Below are positions 1-5,082 of a stretch of DNA of 6,649 bases, piece after piece. The position numbers were made by a program, and so were the translations under genes. The notes under the pieces were generated by a model. It was not told the origin of the DNA. It did not search any database and saw only the letters and a list, made by a program, of their open reading frames with translations. Source of the stretch: Acidimicrobiia bacterium (GTDB lineage Bacteria; Actinomycetota; Acidimicrobiia; Spongiisociales; ZC4RG35). The stretch lies in assembly GCA_003230435.1 (NCBI GenBank), contig QIDW01000313.1, forward strand, positions 1-6,649. Reading direction: 5' to 3'. Position 1 is the stretch's first letter. Every line of letters starts with the position of its first letter.

Positions 1-561
1 CCAACAGCGTGGACTTCGTTGTCGTTGACCATCAGCGCAGACGGGGAATCCGAGTACGAGCTCACAGGCGCCTCACCATTCCCACGTCACTGGGTCTATG
101 ACCACGAGGGTGCCCTGGCAACCAAGAGCGCTGTTATCGACTTCGCAGAATGGGAACACAGCGATGCGCCACATCAGACTCCCTGGCACGACTTCGACAA
201 GTCAGTCCTGATGAGCCATGTTGAATCGCAGGTCGAGAGAAATCTCTCAGGTGAAGTGATGGGCTCGAAGCACGATCTCGTCAAGTTCTCTGAAGGTTCA
301 ATACTCATTGAACAAGGCCAACCCGGGGGGCTGATCCATCTGGTCCTCGACGGGATGCTGAGAGTCGATGTAGACGGCGAACACGTTGCCGAACTCGGTC
401 CCGGGGCCATCGTCGGCGAACGAGCAATTGTGGAAGGAGGGAAGGCCACGGCCACGGTGACGGCAGTCACACCGGTCAGAGTGGCCAGCATCTCCGCCGA
501 AAACGTCGACCGGTCAGAACTGGAGCAGGTGGCGGCCACCCACCGTGACAAACAGGCCTGA
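1..561 (+). CDS. Cyclic nucleotide-binding-domain protein, 3' part (5' end outside window)
   Basis: The frame is already open at base 1 and ends with TGA at 559-561, so 186 residues of the C-terminal part are visible. A TTG at 19 could serve as a start, but it falls inside conserved-looking sequence (ADGESEYELTGASPFPRHW), so I treat the gene as truncated by the window edge. The last ~90 residues form a cNMP-binding beta-roll: FSEGSILIEQGQPGG, then a phosphate-binding-cassette-like segment GERAIVEGGKATATV. The usual cassette is GE-x-A-x-n-R-x-A-T/S; here a Lys stands at the Arg position, so ligand binding is uncertain. No DNA-binding helix-turn-helix follows the roll, so it is not a classic Crp regulator; the domain may sense a nucleotide or act as a structural module. 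The gene converges on the membrane protein at 612-1736 and shares its terminator hairpin. The domain call is fairly sure; the role of the N-terminal part is not recognised. Confidence 0.8.
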   Translation, partial: PTAWTSLSLTISADGESEYELTGASPFPRHWVYDHEGALATKSAVIDFAEWEHSDAPHQTPWHDFDKSVLMSHVESQVERNLSGEVMGSKHDLVKFSEGSILIEQGQPGGLIHLVLDGMLRVDVDGEHVAELGPGAIVGERAIVEGGKATATVTAVTPVRVASISAENVDRSELEQVAATHRDKQA

Positions 562-564
562 GCT

Positions 565-602
565 TGTGCACACCCTTTACCTTTTGGTACAGGGTGTGCA
601 CA
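565..602. terminator. Perfect 12-bp hairpin between convergent genes, probable bidirectional terminator
   Basis: TGTGCACACCCT (565-576) is exactly complementary to AGGGTGTGCACA (591-602). Inside, TACC and GGTA pair around a TTTT loop after one mismatch. The hairpin starts 4 bases after the stop of the cNMP gene (+) and ends 10 bases before the stop of the membrane protein (-), so it serves both. No T-tract follows on either side, so it may be a U-less terminator or an mRNA 3'-end stabiliser. Confidence 0.75.
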
Positions 603-611
603 CGCTGGAGG

Positions 612-1736
612 TCAGTCGTTGCTGATCGTGCTAGGGCCGATCGAACCTGAGGCTGCCACCCGCATCGAGAGGGTGCCGCTCGCTCCGTCCGTCGTCGTGA
701 ACTCACACTCGATCTTCAAAAAGATACCGGAGACACCATCGGGAGCGCATCGATCCAATGTGTACTGGGTACCTGCCGCCATCTGAGCGGCAAAGACGTC
801 ACGGGCGTCTTGAGGGCCGATGTCGAGGACCACCGCTCCCAGCCCGAAGCGTGCCAGGAACCCGTCGAGGTCACCGGCGTTGAAGTCGGCGAAAGTCTGC
901 TCGACGGCTCCGGCGGCGAAAACGACCCACTCTTCGCCGCGCTGGACCCGGAGCAGACCGTTCTGTTCCGCCTCCTCGATCGAAGTCCAGGCTCCGTAAG
1001 AAGCGGCGTCGGGATCGTCAGGGAATTGGACGGCCATCCATGCTTCGAACGGAACGGTTGACGTTTCGCCCTCGCTGTGCAGGAAGCTCAGATCGGATAA
1101 CCCGTCGGAGTTGACAACCATGGTGATTGTCGTCGCGACCGGACTCGAGTTTACGGCCCGGTCCACCGCTTGAAGGGTGTCGGTGACGCAGATGACAGTG
1201 GCATCTTCCGCCGTCTGATCGGTCACCCGGCATTCGGGCTGCCCGAGTGCCGTCCCCTGCGCGGTGTTCCATGTCAATAATTGTTCCCACTCCCCGGAGT
1301 TCCATTCACCTACGAAACTGTCGGCGACAACCACGTCGGACGTAAACAACCCCAACACCGCATCGGCGTCTCCGGCGTTGAAGGCGGTGAAGTAGGAGTC
1401 CGCGACCGAGACCGCCTCCTCGGATGTCATCCCCTCGATACCGGTAAGTGTCGTTGGGACCACAGACGCTGCGACGGGCTGTTCGTCGTTGTTGGTCAAC
1501 AGAATCCCGATCGTGGCGATCAGCAAGACAGCAGCCACGGCTGCCGCGATCAGCGATCCTTGGCTCCTGTCCGGTGGTTTGGTTTCGGGAATGGTCTCTA
1601 TCTGCGTCATTTCGCTGCTCCTTTGCTTCAGGGTCGCGAGGTAGCTGGCCGCATCAACGTCGACCGGTTCGAGGTCAAGACTCGAGACCGGGTCGGCATG
1701 CTCCAACAGCGTCATGACACGCTTTTCGGTGATCAC
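612..1736 (-). CDS. Single-pass membrane protein with two NTF2/SnoaL-like repeats, cotranscribed with an ECF sigma remnant
   Basis: The 374-residue product starts at GTG (1734-1736). AAGGAGG lies just upstream and the start overlaps the sigma-factor stop as GTGA, which decides this start. Residues 1-60 are a polar, probably cytoplasmic segment; ~61-80 (GSLIAAAVAAVLLIATIGIL) is one transmembrane helix; the rest should face outside. The outer part looks duplicated: SYFTAFNAGDADAVLGLF (~114-131) and TFADFNAGDLDGFLARF (~281-297) are the same helical motif typical of NTF2/SnoaL-like folds. Each repeat also carries a Cys pair with identical C-X13-C spacing (C169/C183 and C330/C344), suggesting one disulfide per domain. 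Coupling to a sigma gene suggests an anti-sigma or sensor role, but no zinc-binding anti-sigma motif is seen in the N-terminus, so that is inference only. It could equally be an exported effector of the sigma regulon. Confidence 0.85.
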   Translation of the reverse strand: MITEKRVMTLLEHADPVSSLDLEPVDVDAASYLATLKQRSSEMTQIETIPETKPPDRSQGSLIAAAVAAVLLIATIGILLTNNDEQPVAASVVPTTLTGIEGMTSEEAVSVADSYFTAFNAGDADAVLGLFTSDVVVADSFVGEWNSGEWEQLLTWNTAQGTALGQPECRVTDQTAEDATVICVTDTLQAVDRAVNSSPVATTITMVVNSDGLSDLSFLHSEGETSTVPFEAWMAVQFPDDPDAASYGAWTSIEEAEQNGLLRVQRGEEWVVFAAGAVEQTFADFNAGDLDGFLARFGLGAVVLDIGPQDARDVFAAQMAAGTQYTLDRCAPDGVSGIFLKIECEFTTTDGASGTLSMRVAASGSIGPSTISND

Positions 1737-1912
1737 CAGGCACCTCCTTTCTGAGCAGCGGGGGTATGGGCTTGTTTCTTGTCGAGGCGGTTGTATTCGT
1801 GGGTCAGGTTCTTCCTGGCCCGATGAATTCTCTGTTTGACGGCGCCAGGGCTGATTGCGAGGACGTCGGCTATGTCGGAGTGGGCTAGCACCTCCCACGC
1901 CACCAACCGAAG
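1733..1912 (-). pseudogene. ECF sigma-70 factor remnant: region 4 only
   Basis: An open stretch of 59 codons reads LRLVAWEVLAHSDIADVL, then AISPGAVKQRIHRARKNL, and ends TGA at 1733-1735. This is a typical sigma region 4 helix-turn-helix (promoter -35 binding), with the A-x-S-x-G-A-V-K-x-R-x-x-R-A signature. It contains the ribosome-binding site for, and overlaps by four bases, the membrane-protein gene, so the two formed an operon. Immediately upstream is an in-frame TAA (1913-1915), and no region 2 or region 3 can be read further upstream. In another frame, MSPRQIEA (start at 1962) resembles the SPRQREA segment that normally precedes LRLVAW, but about 20 extra bases separate them; if real, the remnant reaches 1962 with a small insertion or rearrangement. 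A normal ECF factor is ~170-200 residues, so this one cannot be functional as read. Confidence 0.75.
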
Positions 1913-1929
1913 TTACAAAGCCGGTTGGT
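1902..1929. repeat. 8-bp inverted repeat at the sigma break point
   Basis: ACCAACCG (1902-1909) pairs exactly with CGGTTGGT (1922-1929) around a 12-base loop. The sigma reading frame is lost inside this loop (stop at 1913-1915). The right arm contains GTTGG, the core also found at the right end of the boundary repeats further on. It may mark the junction where accessory DNA joined the sigma operon, or may be a simple hairpin. Confidence 0.4.
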
Positions 1930-1962
1930 AAGTCGGCGAGCTTCGATCTGGCGCGGGCTCAT

Positions 1963-2292
1963 GCCGACTGACCTGTCTGTTCTCGATTGGTCTTTCCGCT
2001 TGGTTGTGGCCGTCCTTTTGCGGTCTTCACCTTTATCGGAGGGTACGCTTTCGATTCGGATGACCCGTCTCCGGTCGCAGCCCAGGTAGTGACTGGTATT
2101 GGTTTCCTTGGCGCGGACTGGTGGCGCAACCCCGGTAGCGCTTGTCATCGTCTACAGGCTGGACTTGGCCGAGAAAACGATGCGTGAGCACAAGTCGACG
2201 GCAGTCAGGCGTCCTTTCGGTATTTGTTTGTCGGGACTGGATGAGTTGTCCGAAGTAGCAAAACTCACCTGCACGCTCGAAAGGCAAGCGCG
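1963..2292. other. 330-base stretch without a recognisable gene
   Basis: Several frames are open here but none reads like a known family, shows a convincing start, or has a neighbour-like layout. It lies between the sigma remnant and the hydrolase remnant, both on the minus strand, and probably consists of decayed coding DNA from one or both. I looked for sigma region 2 motifs and for the hydrolase catalytic-core continuation (a GTGLSD-like motif) and saw neither. Confidence 0.5.
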
Positions 2293-2427
2293 TCACGCGT
2301 GTCGATCGAAGCAGGGCACCATGACCACGTCGATCGGGCCGTCACCAACGACCTGATAGGCGATTGAGACCCCGGCGCTGTCGGCATATCGTGTTTCAGG
2401 GACTGACTGGAACGGCCGCGAAGTCAT
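2293..2427 (-). pseudogene. Truncated alpha/beta-hydrolase N-terminus
   Basis: From ATG (2425-2427) the frame gives 44 residues: MTSRPFQSVPETRYADSAG followed by VSIAYQVVGDGPIDVVMVPC, then stops at TGA 2293-2295. The segment ETRYADSAGVSIAYQVVGDGPIDVVMVPxF is the characteristic start of alpha/beta-fold hydrolases that in Actinobacteria are often linked to adenylate-cyclase or LuxR-type domains. Intact relatives continue for at least ~270 residues with a nucleophile elbow and catalytic His. Nothing downstream in any minus-strand frame continues the fold, so this is an N-terminal stub with its original start. A boundary repeat lies directly upstream (2437-2502), as it does for the MetE-like gene. 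Whether the 44-residue peptide is still made is unknown. Confidence 0.65.
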
Positions 2428-2436
2428 ATATCGGGT

Positions 2437-2502
2437 TGGAGATCGGCCAGAGCCTGGTCAGTTGCTCCACGGTCGCCGATGAAGAACTGGGACGTGTTGG
2501 TC
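2437..2502 (+). repeat. Boundary repeat copy 1 (attC-like, left end degenerate)
   Basis: The right half, GAAGAACTGGGACGTGTTGG (2481-2500), matches the copy at 4976 at 18 of 20 bases. The left half also matches that copy: CCAG-GCCTGG-GTTGCTC here against CCAG-GGCCTTGG-GTTGTTC there. GTTGCTC and GAAGAAC partly pair as an inner stem. The right end GTTGGTC is one base off GTTRRRY. The expected RYYYAAC left end is not preserved (AGATCGG stands in its place); an alternative CACCAAC occurs further left at 2343-2349. Confidence 0.5.
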
Positions 2503-2756
2503 CGGGAAGGCCCGTGGGTTATTGGAGACTTGGGCAGTCGAAGCTGGTGGGGTCAAACGGGAGCCGAACGCGGAAACAGCTCGGTTCCGGTTCTGAGCCG
2601 TGCCCCTCCGCCAGCCGGCTTCGCCTTTGTGATACTCGCATGCTGAGCCCTTCCGGACTCTGACGGAGTCCTCGCACCCCGCGCCGTGATCCTGACTTGG
2701 GGGACGGAGAGACTGAAGGGAGTGAGTGAGGAAAGAATCATGGAGAAGAGCAGTCC
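2503..2756. other. Gene-free stretch between boundary repeat and toxin gene end
   Basis: No convincing gene is seen. The first ~45 bases share blocks with the sequence right of the 6055 repeat (GGGAAGGCC, GTGG, GGAGAC, GTCAAAC). A 6-bp perfect hairpin, GGACTC-TGACG-GAGTCC, sits at 2655-2671, 86 bases past the stop of the minus-strand toxin gene, and could end that transcript, though it has no T-tract. Confidence 0.4.
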
Positions 2757-3185
2757 CTATTCGCCCGTGATCCAGAACAGGCTCAACCTTTCAATCGCCT
2801 CTTCCTTGCTCATCTCGGCCACTTCGTCTTCCGATAGCCCAACTCGATTGATGAGGTTCCAGACGACTCCGGTTGGAACTGGTTCCTTCTCAGGTTCATC
2901 GGCGATCCCGCGTGTCGGCGGTTTGCCGGTCTCCAGGCACTCCCAGAACTGGGCCTCTGAGACTTGCAGCTGATCCTTGAGAATGTGCTTCCAGAGATCC
3001 CGTCCGTAGTCGGTCCGATCAGGAGGCCTCGAGATCCGGGTCCGCAACACATCACCGGATTCGAGAACCAATTCAAAGGTGTCGTGGTGAGTTCCGGTCT
3101 TGCCACGACTGGATCGGACCATGGACCAACCTTCAATCTCGCAGAAGCGCAGATGATCTTTGCGAGTGGCGGTCGGCCAGCTCAC
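2757..3185 (-). CDS. HicA-like toxin of a type II toxin-antitoxin pair
   Basis: The 142-residue product starts at GTG (3183-3185), which overlaps the antitoxin stop by four bases (GTGA), and ends at TAG. Residues ~8-90 (KDHLRFCEIEGW, VRSSRGKTGTHHDTFEL, DVLRTRISRP) resemble the small actinobacterial proteins annotated as cytotoxic translational repressors of toxin-antitoxin systems. The conserved His pair H33-H34 just before a beta strand recalls the catalytic His of HicA mRNA interferases, which cleave mRNA. The C-terminal ~50 residues, from about GIADEPEKEP on, form a longer acidic tail with a helical end (GLSEDEVAEMSKEEAIERL) not found in minimal HicA. No strong Shine-Dalgarno precedes the GTG, consistent with translational coupling to the antitoxin. 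The pair assignment is confident; the RNase activity is inferred from family resemblance. Confidence 0.75.
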   Translation of the reverse strand: MSWPTATRKDHLRFCEIEGWSMVRSSRGKTGTHHDTFELVLESGDVLRTRISRPPDRTDYGRDLWKHILKDQLQVSEAQFWECLETGKPPTRGIADEPEKEPVPTGVVWNLINRVGLSEDEVAEMSKEEAIERLSLFWITGE

Positions 3186-3598
3186 TCAGATGCGCGGATC
3201 CAACTGGTCAGCTGATCGTCGCTTGAGAACGCGATAAATTGAACCAAGGCCCAATGACGAGCGTGATTTGGCACCGCGTGAAGTCGATCCACCCAATCTT
3301 CCGAATACTCACGAAGCGCCAGTACAAGCTCATCGATCGCTTCGTCGAATCCAGCTCCGTCTGCTGCCACTGGCACTCCTGGCAGGGTCACGGACCAGCC
3401 GCCCGCTTCCGCTACTGCGACCGGCTGGGGCACGTCTCGCGAGTGTGCAAGGGCATTACGCAGACCCTCAGCATCCACAACAGCGACTCGTCGGTCCCGT
3501 CGTTGGACTCCAACGGGTCGACCGCTCTCCGCATCGTCCAGTACTTCCTTGAAGTCCTTTCGAGCGTCTGTATAGGTCTTGTAGGCGACAACCGTCAT
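3182..3598 (-). CDS. Antitoxin, Phd/YefM-like N-terminus with HicB-like C-terminus
   Basis: The ATG at 3596-3598 is preceded by AGAGGAG at good spacing and lies just downstream of a clear promoter; a longer in-frame start at 3652 would overlap the -35 box and is rejected. The 138-residue protein has a Phd/YefM-type DNA-binding-like N-terminus (YTDARKDFKEVLDDAESGR, VAVVDAEGLRNAL, ~8-50). It then has a HicB-like segment (GGWSVTLPGVPVAADGAGF, DEAIDELVLALREYSEDW, ~67-102) and a C-terminal LVQFIAFSSDDQLTSWI. The expected role is to bind and neutralise the toxin encoded by the overlapping gene and to repress the shared promoter through the GTACGTTAC repeats. The gene order antitoxin-toxin with a 4-base overlap is typical of type II modules. 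The mixture of Phd-like and HicB-like features makes exact family naming uncertain. Confidence 0.8.
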   Translation of the reverse strand: MTVVAYKTYTDARKDFKEVLDDAESGRPVGVQRRDRRVAVVDAEGLRNALAHSRDVPQPVAVAEAGGWSVTLPGVPVAADGAGFDEAIDELVLALREYSEDWVDRLHAVPNHARHWALVQFIAFSSDDQLTSWIRASE

Positions 3599-3623
3599 TG
3601 GCACTCCTCTAGAGCTATCCAGA

Positions 3624-3652
3624 ATGATACGACGTGAATCCACGTACGTCAA
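3624..3652 (-). promoter_or_regulatory. Sigma-70-type promoter of the antitoxin-toxin operon
   Basis: On the minus strand TTGACG (+ strand 3647-3652) and TATCAT (3624-3629) are separated by exactly 17 bases, and the antitoxin ATG with its Shine-Dalgarno follows about 25 bases further on. This is the best promoter in the window. Confidence 0.75.
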
Positions 3653-3674
3653 GTACGTTACGTACGTTACGTAC
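3642..3674. repeat. GTACGTTAC tandem/palindromic repeats, probable antitoxin operator
   Basis: GTACGTTAC occurs twice in tandem (3653-3661 and 3662-3670), followed by a further GTAC. Next to it is the palindrome ACGTACGT (3642-3649). The cluster covers the -35 box and the DNA upstream of it. Such an iterated dyad at a toxin-antitoxin promoter usually binds the antitoxin or the complex, giving autoregulation. Confidence 0.6.
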
Positions 3675-3675
3675 C

Positions 3676-3698
3676 GAAGAACTAGGACGTGTGATCAG
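3676..3698 (+). repeat. Boundary repeat copy 2 (right half only)
   Basis: GAAGAACTAGGACGTGTGAT matches the 4976 copy at 16 of 20 bases; the last bases have drifted, so GTTGG is now GTGATC. No homologous left half is present, because the toxin-antitoxin promoter region occupies that position. A weak partner TGATACGACGT (3625-3635) could pair with ACGTGTGATCA. It lies where a module boundary is expected between the antitoxin operon and the MetE-like gene. Confidence 0.45.
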
Positions 3699-3902
3699 CG
3701 CAATTGCATGCGAATGCTGACGACGCAGGCGTAGCCAGTACTCCGCATCAAACCGGTGTCGAACGACGCGCTAGAGGGTTCTCGACTGCGTTTGGCGGGA
3801 TGGAAAACGTCCTGTTCAGACGGTATTGGTTGGTCGTTGAGAACCGGGAACAAGAAATCGAGGCATAAGTCAGTGTTCGCAGACAACCCCGCGAGCGGGT
3901 CC

Positions 3903-4913
3903 CTACCCGGACACCAACGCCGCACCATCGGCCAGTGCCTTCAGCTTCGCAGCGCCCACCTGACGAGACAACGGGACCATGCCGCAGTTAGTTGACGGGT
4001 AGATCCGATCCAGAGAGAGATGCTCGGCCACCGACGCAATCAGCGATGCCACCTCCTCGGGTGTTTCGATCCGGTCGGTGGCAACGTCGATCACACCCGC
4101 CTGGACGCTCTTGTCACCCAACAGATCCAAGACCTCGAGCGGAACATGGGATCCGGCCAGCTCAAGTGAGACCTGATCGACCGACGACTCGGCGAGAACC
4201 GGGAAGGTCGTCTCGTATTGACGCCACTCGGGGCCCAAACCATGTTTCCAGTCGATGTTGGCCTTTACCCCGTATCCGTAACAGATGTGAACGGCCGTCA
4301 TCGAAGCCAAACCATCCGCCGCACGCTCCAATGCTTCTATCCCCCACCCGGGGACATCGTCCATAAAGACGTTGAACGCCGGCTCGTCAAACTGGATGAG
4401 GTCGACTCCTGCCGCCTCAAGCTCCTTGGCCTCTTCGTTGAGAATGCCTGCGAAGACCATTGCCAGCGTCTCAGGGTTGCCGTAATGATCGTCCTGGAGG
4501 GTGTCCACCATGGTCATCGGGCCCGGGAGTTCGGTCTTGATCTTCCGGTCTGTGATGGATCGCAGGAAAATTGCATCGTCGACGAACACGCCATCTCCTC
4601 GATAGACATCGCCCACCACTCTCGGCACCGAAGCGTCGTAGCGTTTTCTTATCTGAACCGTGGCCCGGTTTTCGGCGTCTACGCCACCGAGGCCCTCGAT
4701 GAATGTGGTCACGAAGTGCTGCCTCGTCTGTTCTCCATCGGAGACGATGTCGAGCCCCGCCAACTCTTGATCGGCGACCGCAAGACGGACCGCGTCTCGC
4801 TTGGCCTCGGCCAACGCGTCTCCGCCGTACTGCCATTCCGCCCACAACTGGTCGGGTGTAGCCAGCCATATCGGTTTGGGGAGGCTTCCCGCGTGTGTGG
4901 TCTGCAATGTCAT
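3903..4913 (-). CDS. MetE-type (cobalamin-independent) methionine synthase C-terminal-domain-like methyltransferase
   Basis: Starting at ATG 4911-4913 (TTHAGSLPKP follows at once, as in relatives), the product has 336 residues and covers one UROD/MetE-like TIM barrel. That corresponds to the catalytic C-terminal half of MetE without the N-terminal half. The zinc ligands of MetE can be matched: H209-x-C211 (HICYGYG), E251 (SLELA) and C310 (TNCGM). FDEPAF (175-180) matches the DEPA motif that binds the homocysteine amino group, and GLDIVSDGEQ plus TELPGPMTM are further barrel signatures. The expected activity is zinc-dependent methyl transfer to a thiol, possibly homocysteine; single-domain members may use other methyl donors, so the substrate is open. 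The Shine-Dalgarno is weak. The gene is alone in its module: boundary repeats lie on both sides (3676 and 4922-4997), and the right one occupies its promoter region. A longer frame reaches 5069 but runs through the repeat and the neighbouring operator, so it is rejected. Confidence 0.88.
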   Translation of the reverse strand: MTLQTTHAGSLPKPIWLATPDQLWAEWQYGGDALAEAKRDAVRLAVADQELAGLDIVSDGEQTRQHFVTTFIEGLGGVDAENRATVQIRKRYDASVPRVVGDVYRGDGVFVDDAIFLRSITDRKIKTELPGPMTMVDTLQDDHYGNPETLAMVFAGILNEEAKELEAAGVDLIQFDEPAFNVFMDDVPGWGIEALERAADGLASMTAVHICYGYGVKANIDWKHGLGPEWRQYETTFPVLAESSVDQVSLELAGSHVPLEVLDLLGDKSVQAGVIDVATDRIETPEEVASLIASVAEHLSLDRIYPSTNCGMVPLSRQVGAAKLKALADGAALVSG

Positions 4914-4921
4914 CCCGGCAA

Positions 4922-4997
4922 GGCTAACCAGCGGCCTTGGCGTTGTTCTAAGCCTCCCGAATGGTCTCCACCGAGGAAGAACTAGGTCGTGTTGGAC
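4922..4997 (+). repeat. Boundary repeat copy 3, best attC-like site
   Basis: The 76-base site folds on itself. GGCTAAC (4922-4928, RYYYAAC-like) pairs with GTTGGAC (4991-4997, an exact GTTRRRY). After short unpaired spacers (CAG and T), CGGCCT pairs with AGGTCG using one G-T wobble. An inner stem then joins GTTGTTC...CCTC with GAGGAAGAAC. This order of outer box, unpaired spacer, inner box and variable terminal stem is the known architecture of integron attC sites, and the length is within their usual 57-141 range. It lies 9 bases upstream of the MetE-like start codon. Confidence 0.55.
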
Positions 4998-5037
4998 CTC
5001 TGCCAACGGCGCCGAGAGTATCGGATTCCAGCACTCC

Positions 5038-5066
5038 TTGACTTTCACTCTGCGTGAAGATATCTT
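5038..5066 (+). promoter_or_regulatory. Promoter of the MNT-HEPN operon (leaderless type)
   Basis: TTGACT (5038-5043) and TATCTT (5061-5066) are separated by exactly 17 bases. The expected transcription start, about 7 bases after the -10 box, falls at 5072-5075, essentially on the GTG at 5075, so the first gene would be translated from a leaderless or near-leaderless mRNA. Confidence 0.65.
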
Positions 5067-5082
5067 CATACATTGTGAAAGT
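5041..5082. promoter_or_regulatory. Nested palindromic operator over the MNT-HEPN promoter
   Basis: The 14-bp perfect palindrome TGAAGATATCTTCA (5055-5068) is centred inside an outer inverted repeat, ACTTTCAC (5041-5048) with GTGAAAGT (5075-5082), with equal 6-base gaps on both sides. The same bases also read as two TTCAY-N5-GTGAA dyads (5044-5058 and 5065-5079) whose centres are 21 bp, two helical turns, apart. The array covers the -10 box and the start codon, so a bound repressor would block transcription. The winged helix of the adjacent nucleotidyltransferase is the obvious candidate. Confidence 0.7.

Noticed and set aside
174..551. 125-codon open frame on the minus strand inside the cNMP gene
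   Set aside because: It is a Ser/Thr-rich antisense shadow of a clearly coding plus-strand frame and has no family resemblance.
1281..1754. 157-codon open frame on the plus strand opposite the membrane-protein gene
   Set aside because: It is antisense to a well-supported gene, the composition is shadow-like (GDRDRLLGCHP, RGDQQDSSHGCR), and there is no Shine-Dalgarno.
2553..2741. 62-codon minus-strand frame (QVRITARGARTPSESGRAQH)
   Set aside because: It is low-complexity in style, overlaps a hairpin, and has no start signal or recognised family.
3599..3652. N-terminal extension of the antitoxin to 3652
   Set aside because: It would place the start inside the -35 box; the ATG at 3598 has a strong Shine-Dalgarno and the family N-terminus.
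3698..3902. Short plus-strand frame starting MENVLFRRYWLVVENREQEI near 3800
   Set aside because: Only 22 codons, no Shine-Dalgarno and no neighbour logic. The GC hairpin CCCG-CGAG-CGGG just past the MetE-like stop is only 4 bp and too weak to call a terminator.
4218..4985. 255-codon open frame on the plus strand opposite the MetE-like gene
   Set aside because: The minus-strand frame has all catalytic motifs; the plus frame is its antisense shadow and runs into the boundary repeat.
4914..5069. N-terminal extension of the MetE-like gene up to 5069
   Set aside because: The extra 52 codons run through the fold-back repeat and the MNT operator and have no family match; the conserved start TLQTTHAGSLPKP follows the ATG at 4913.
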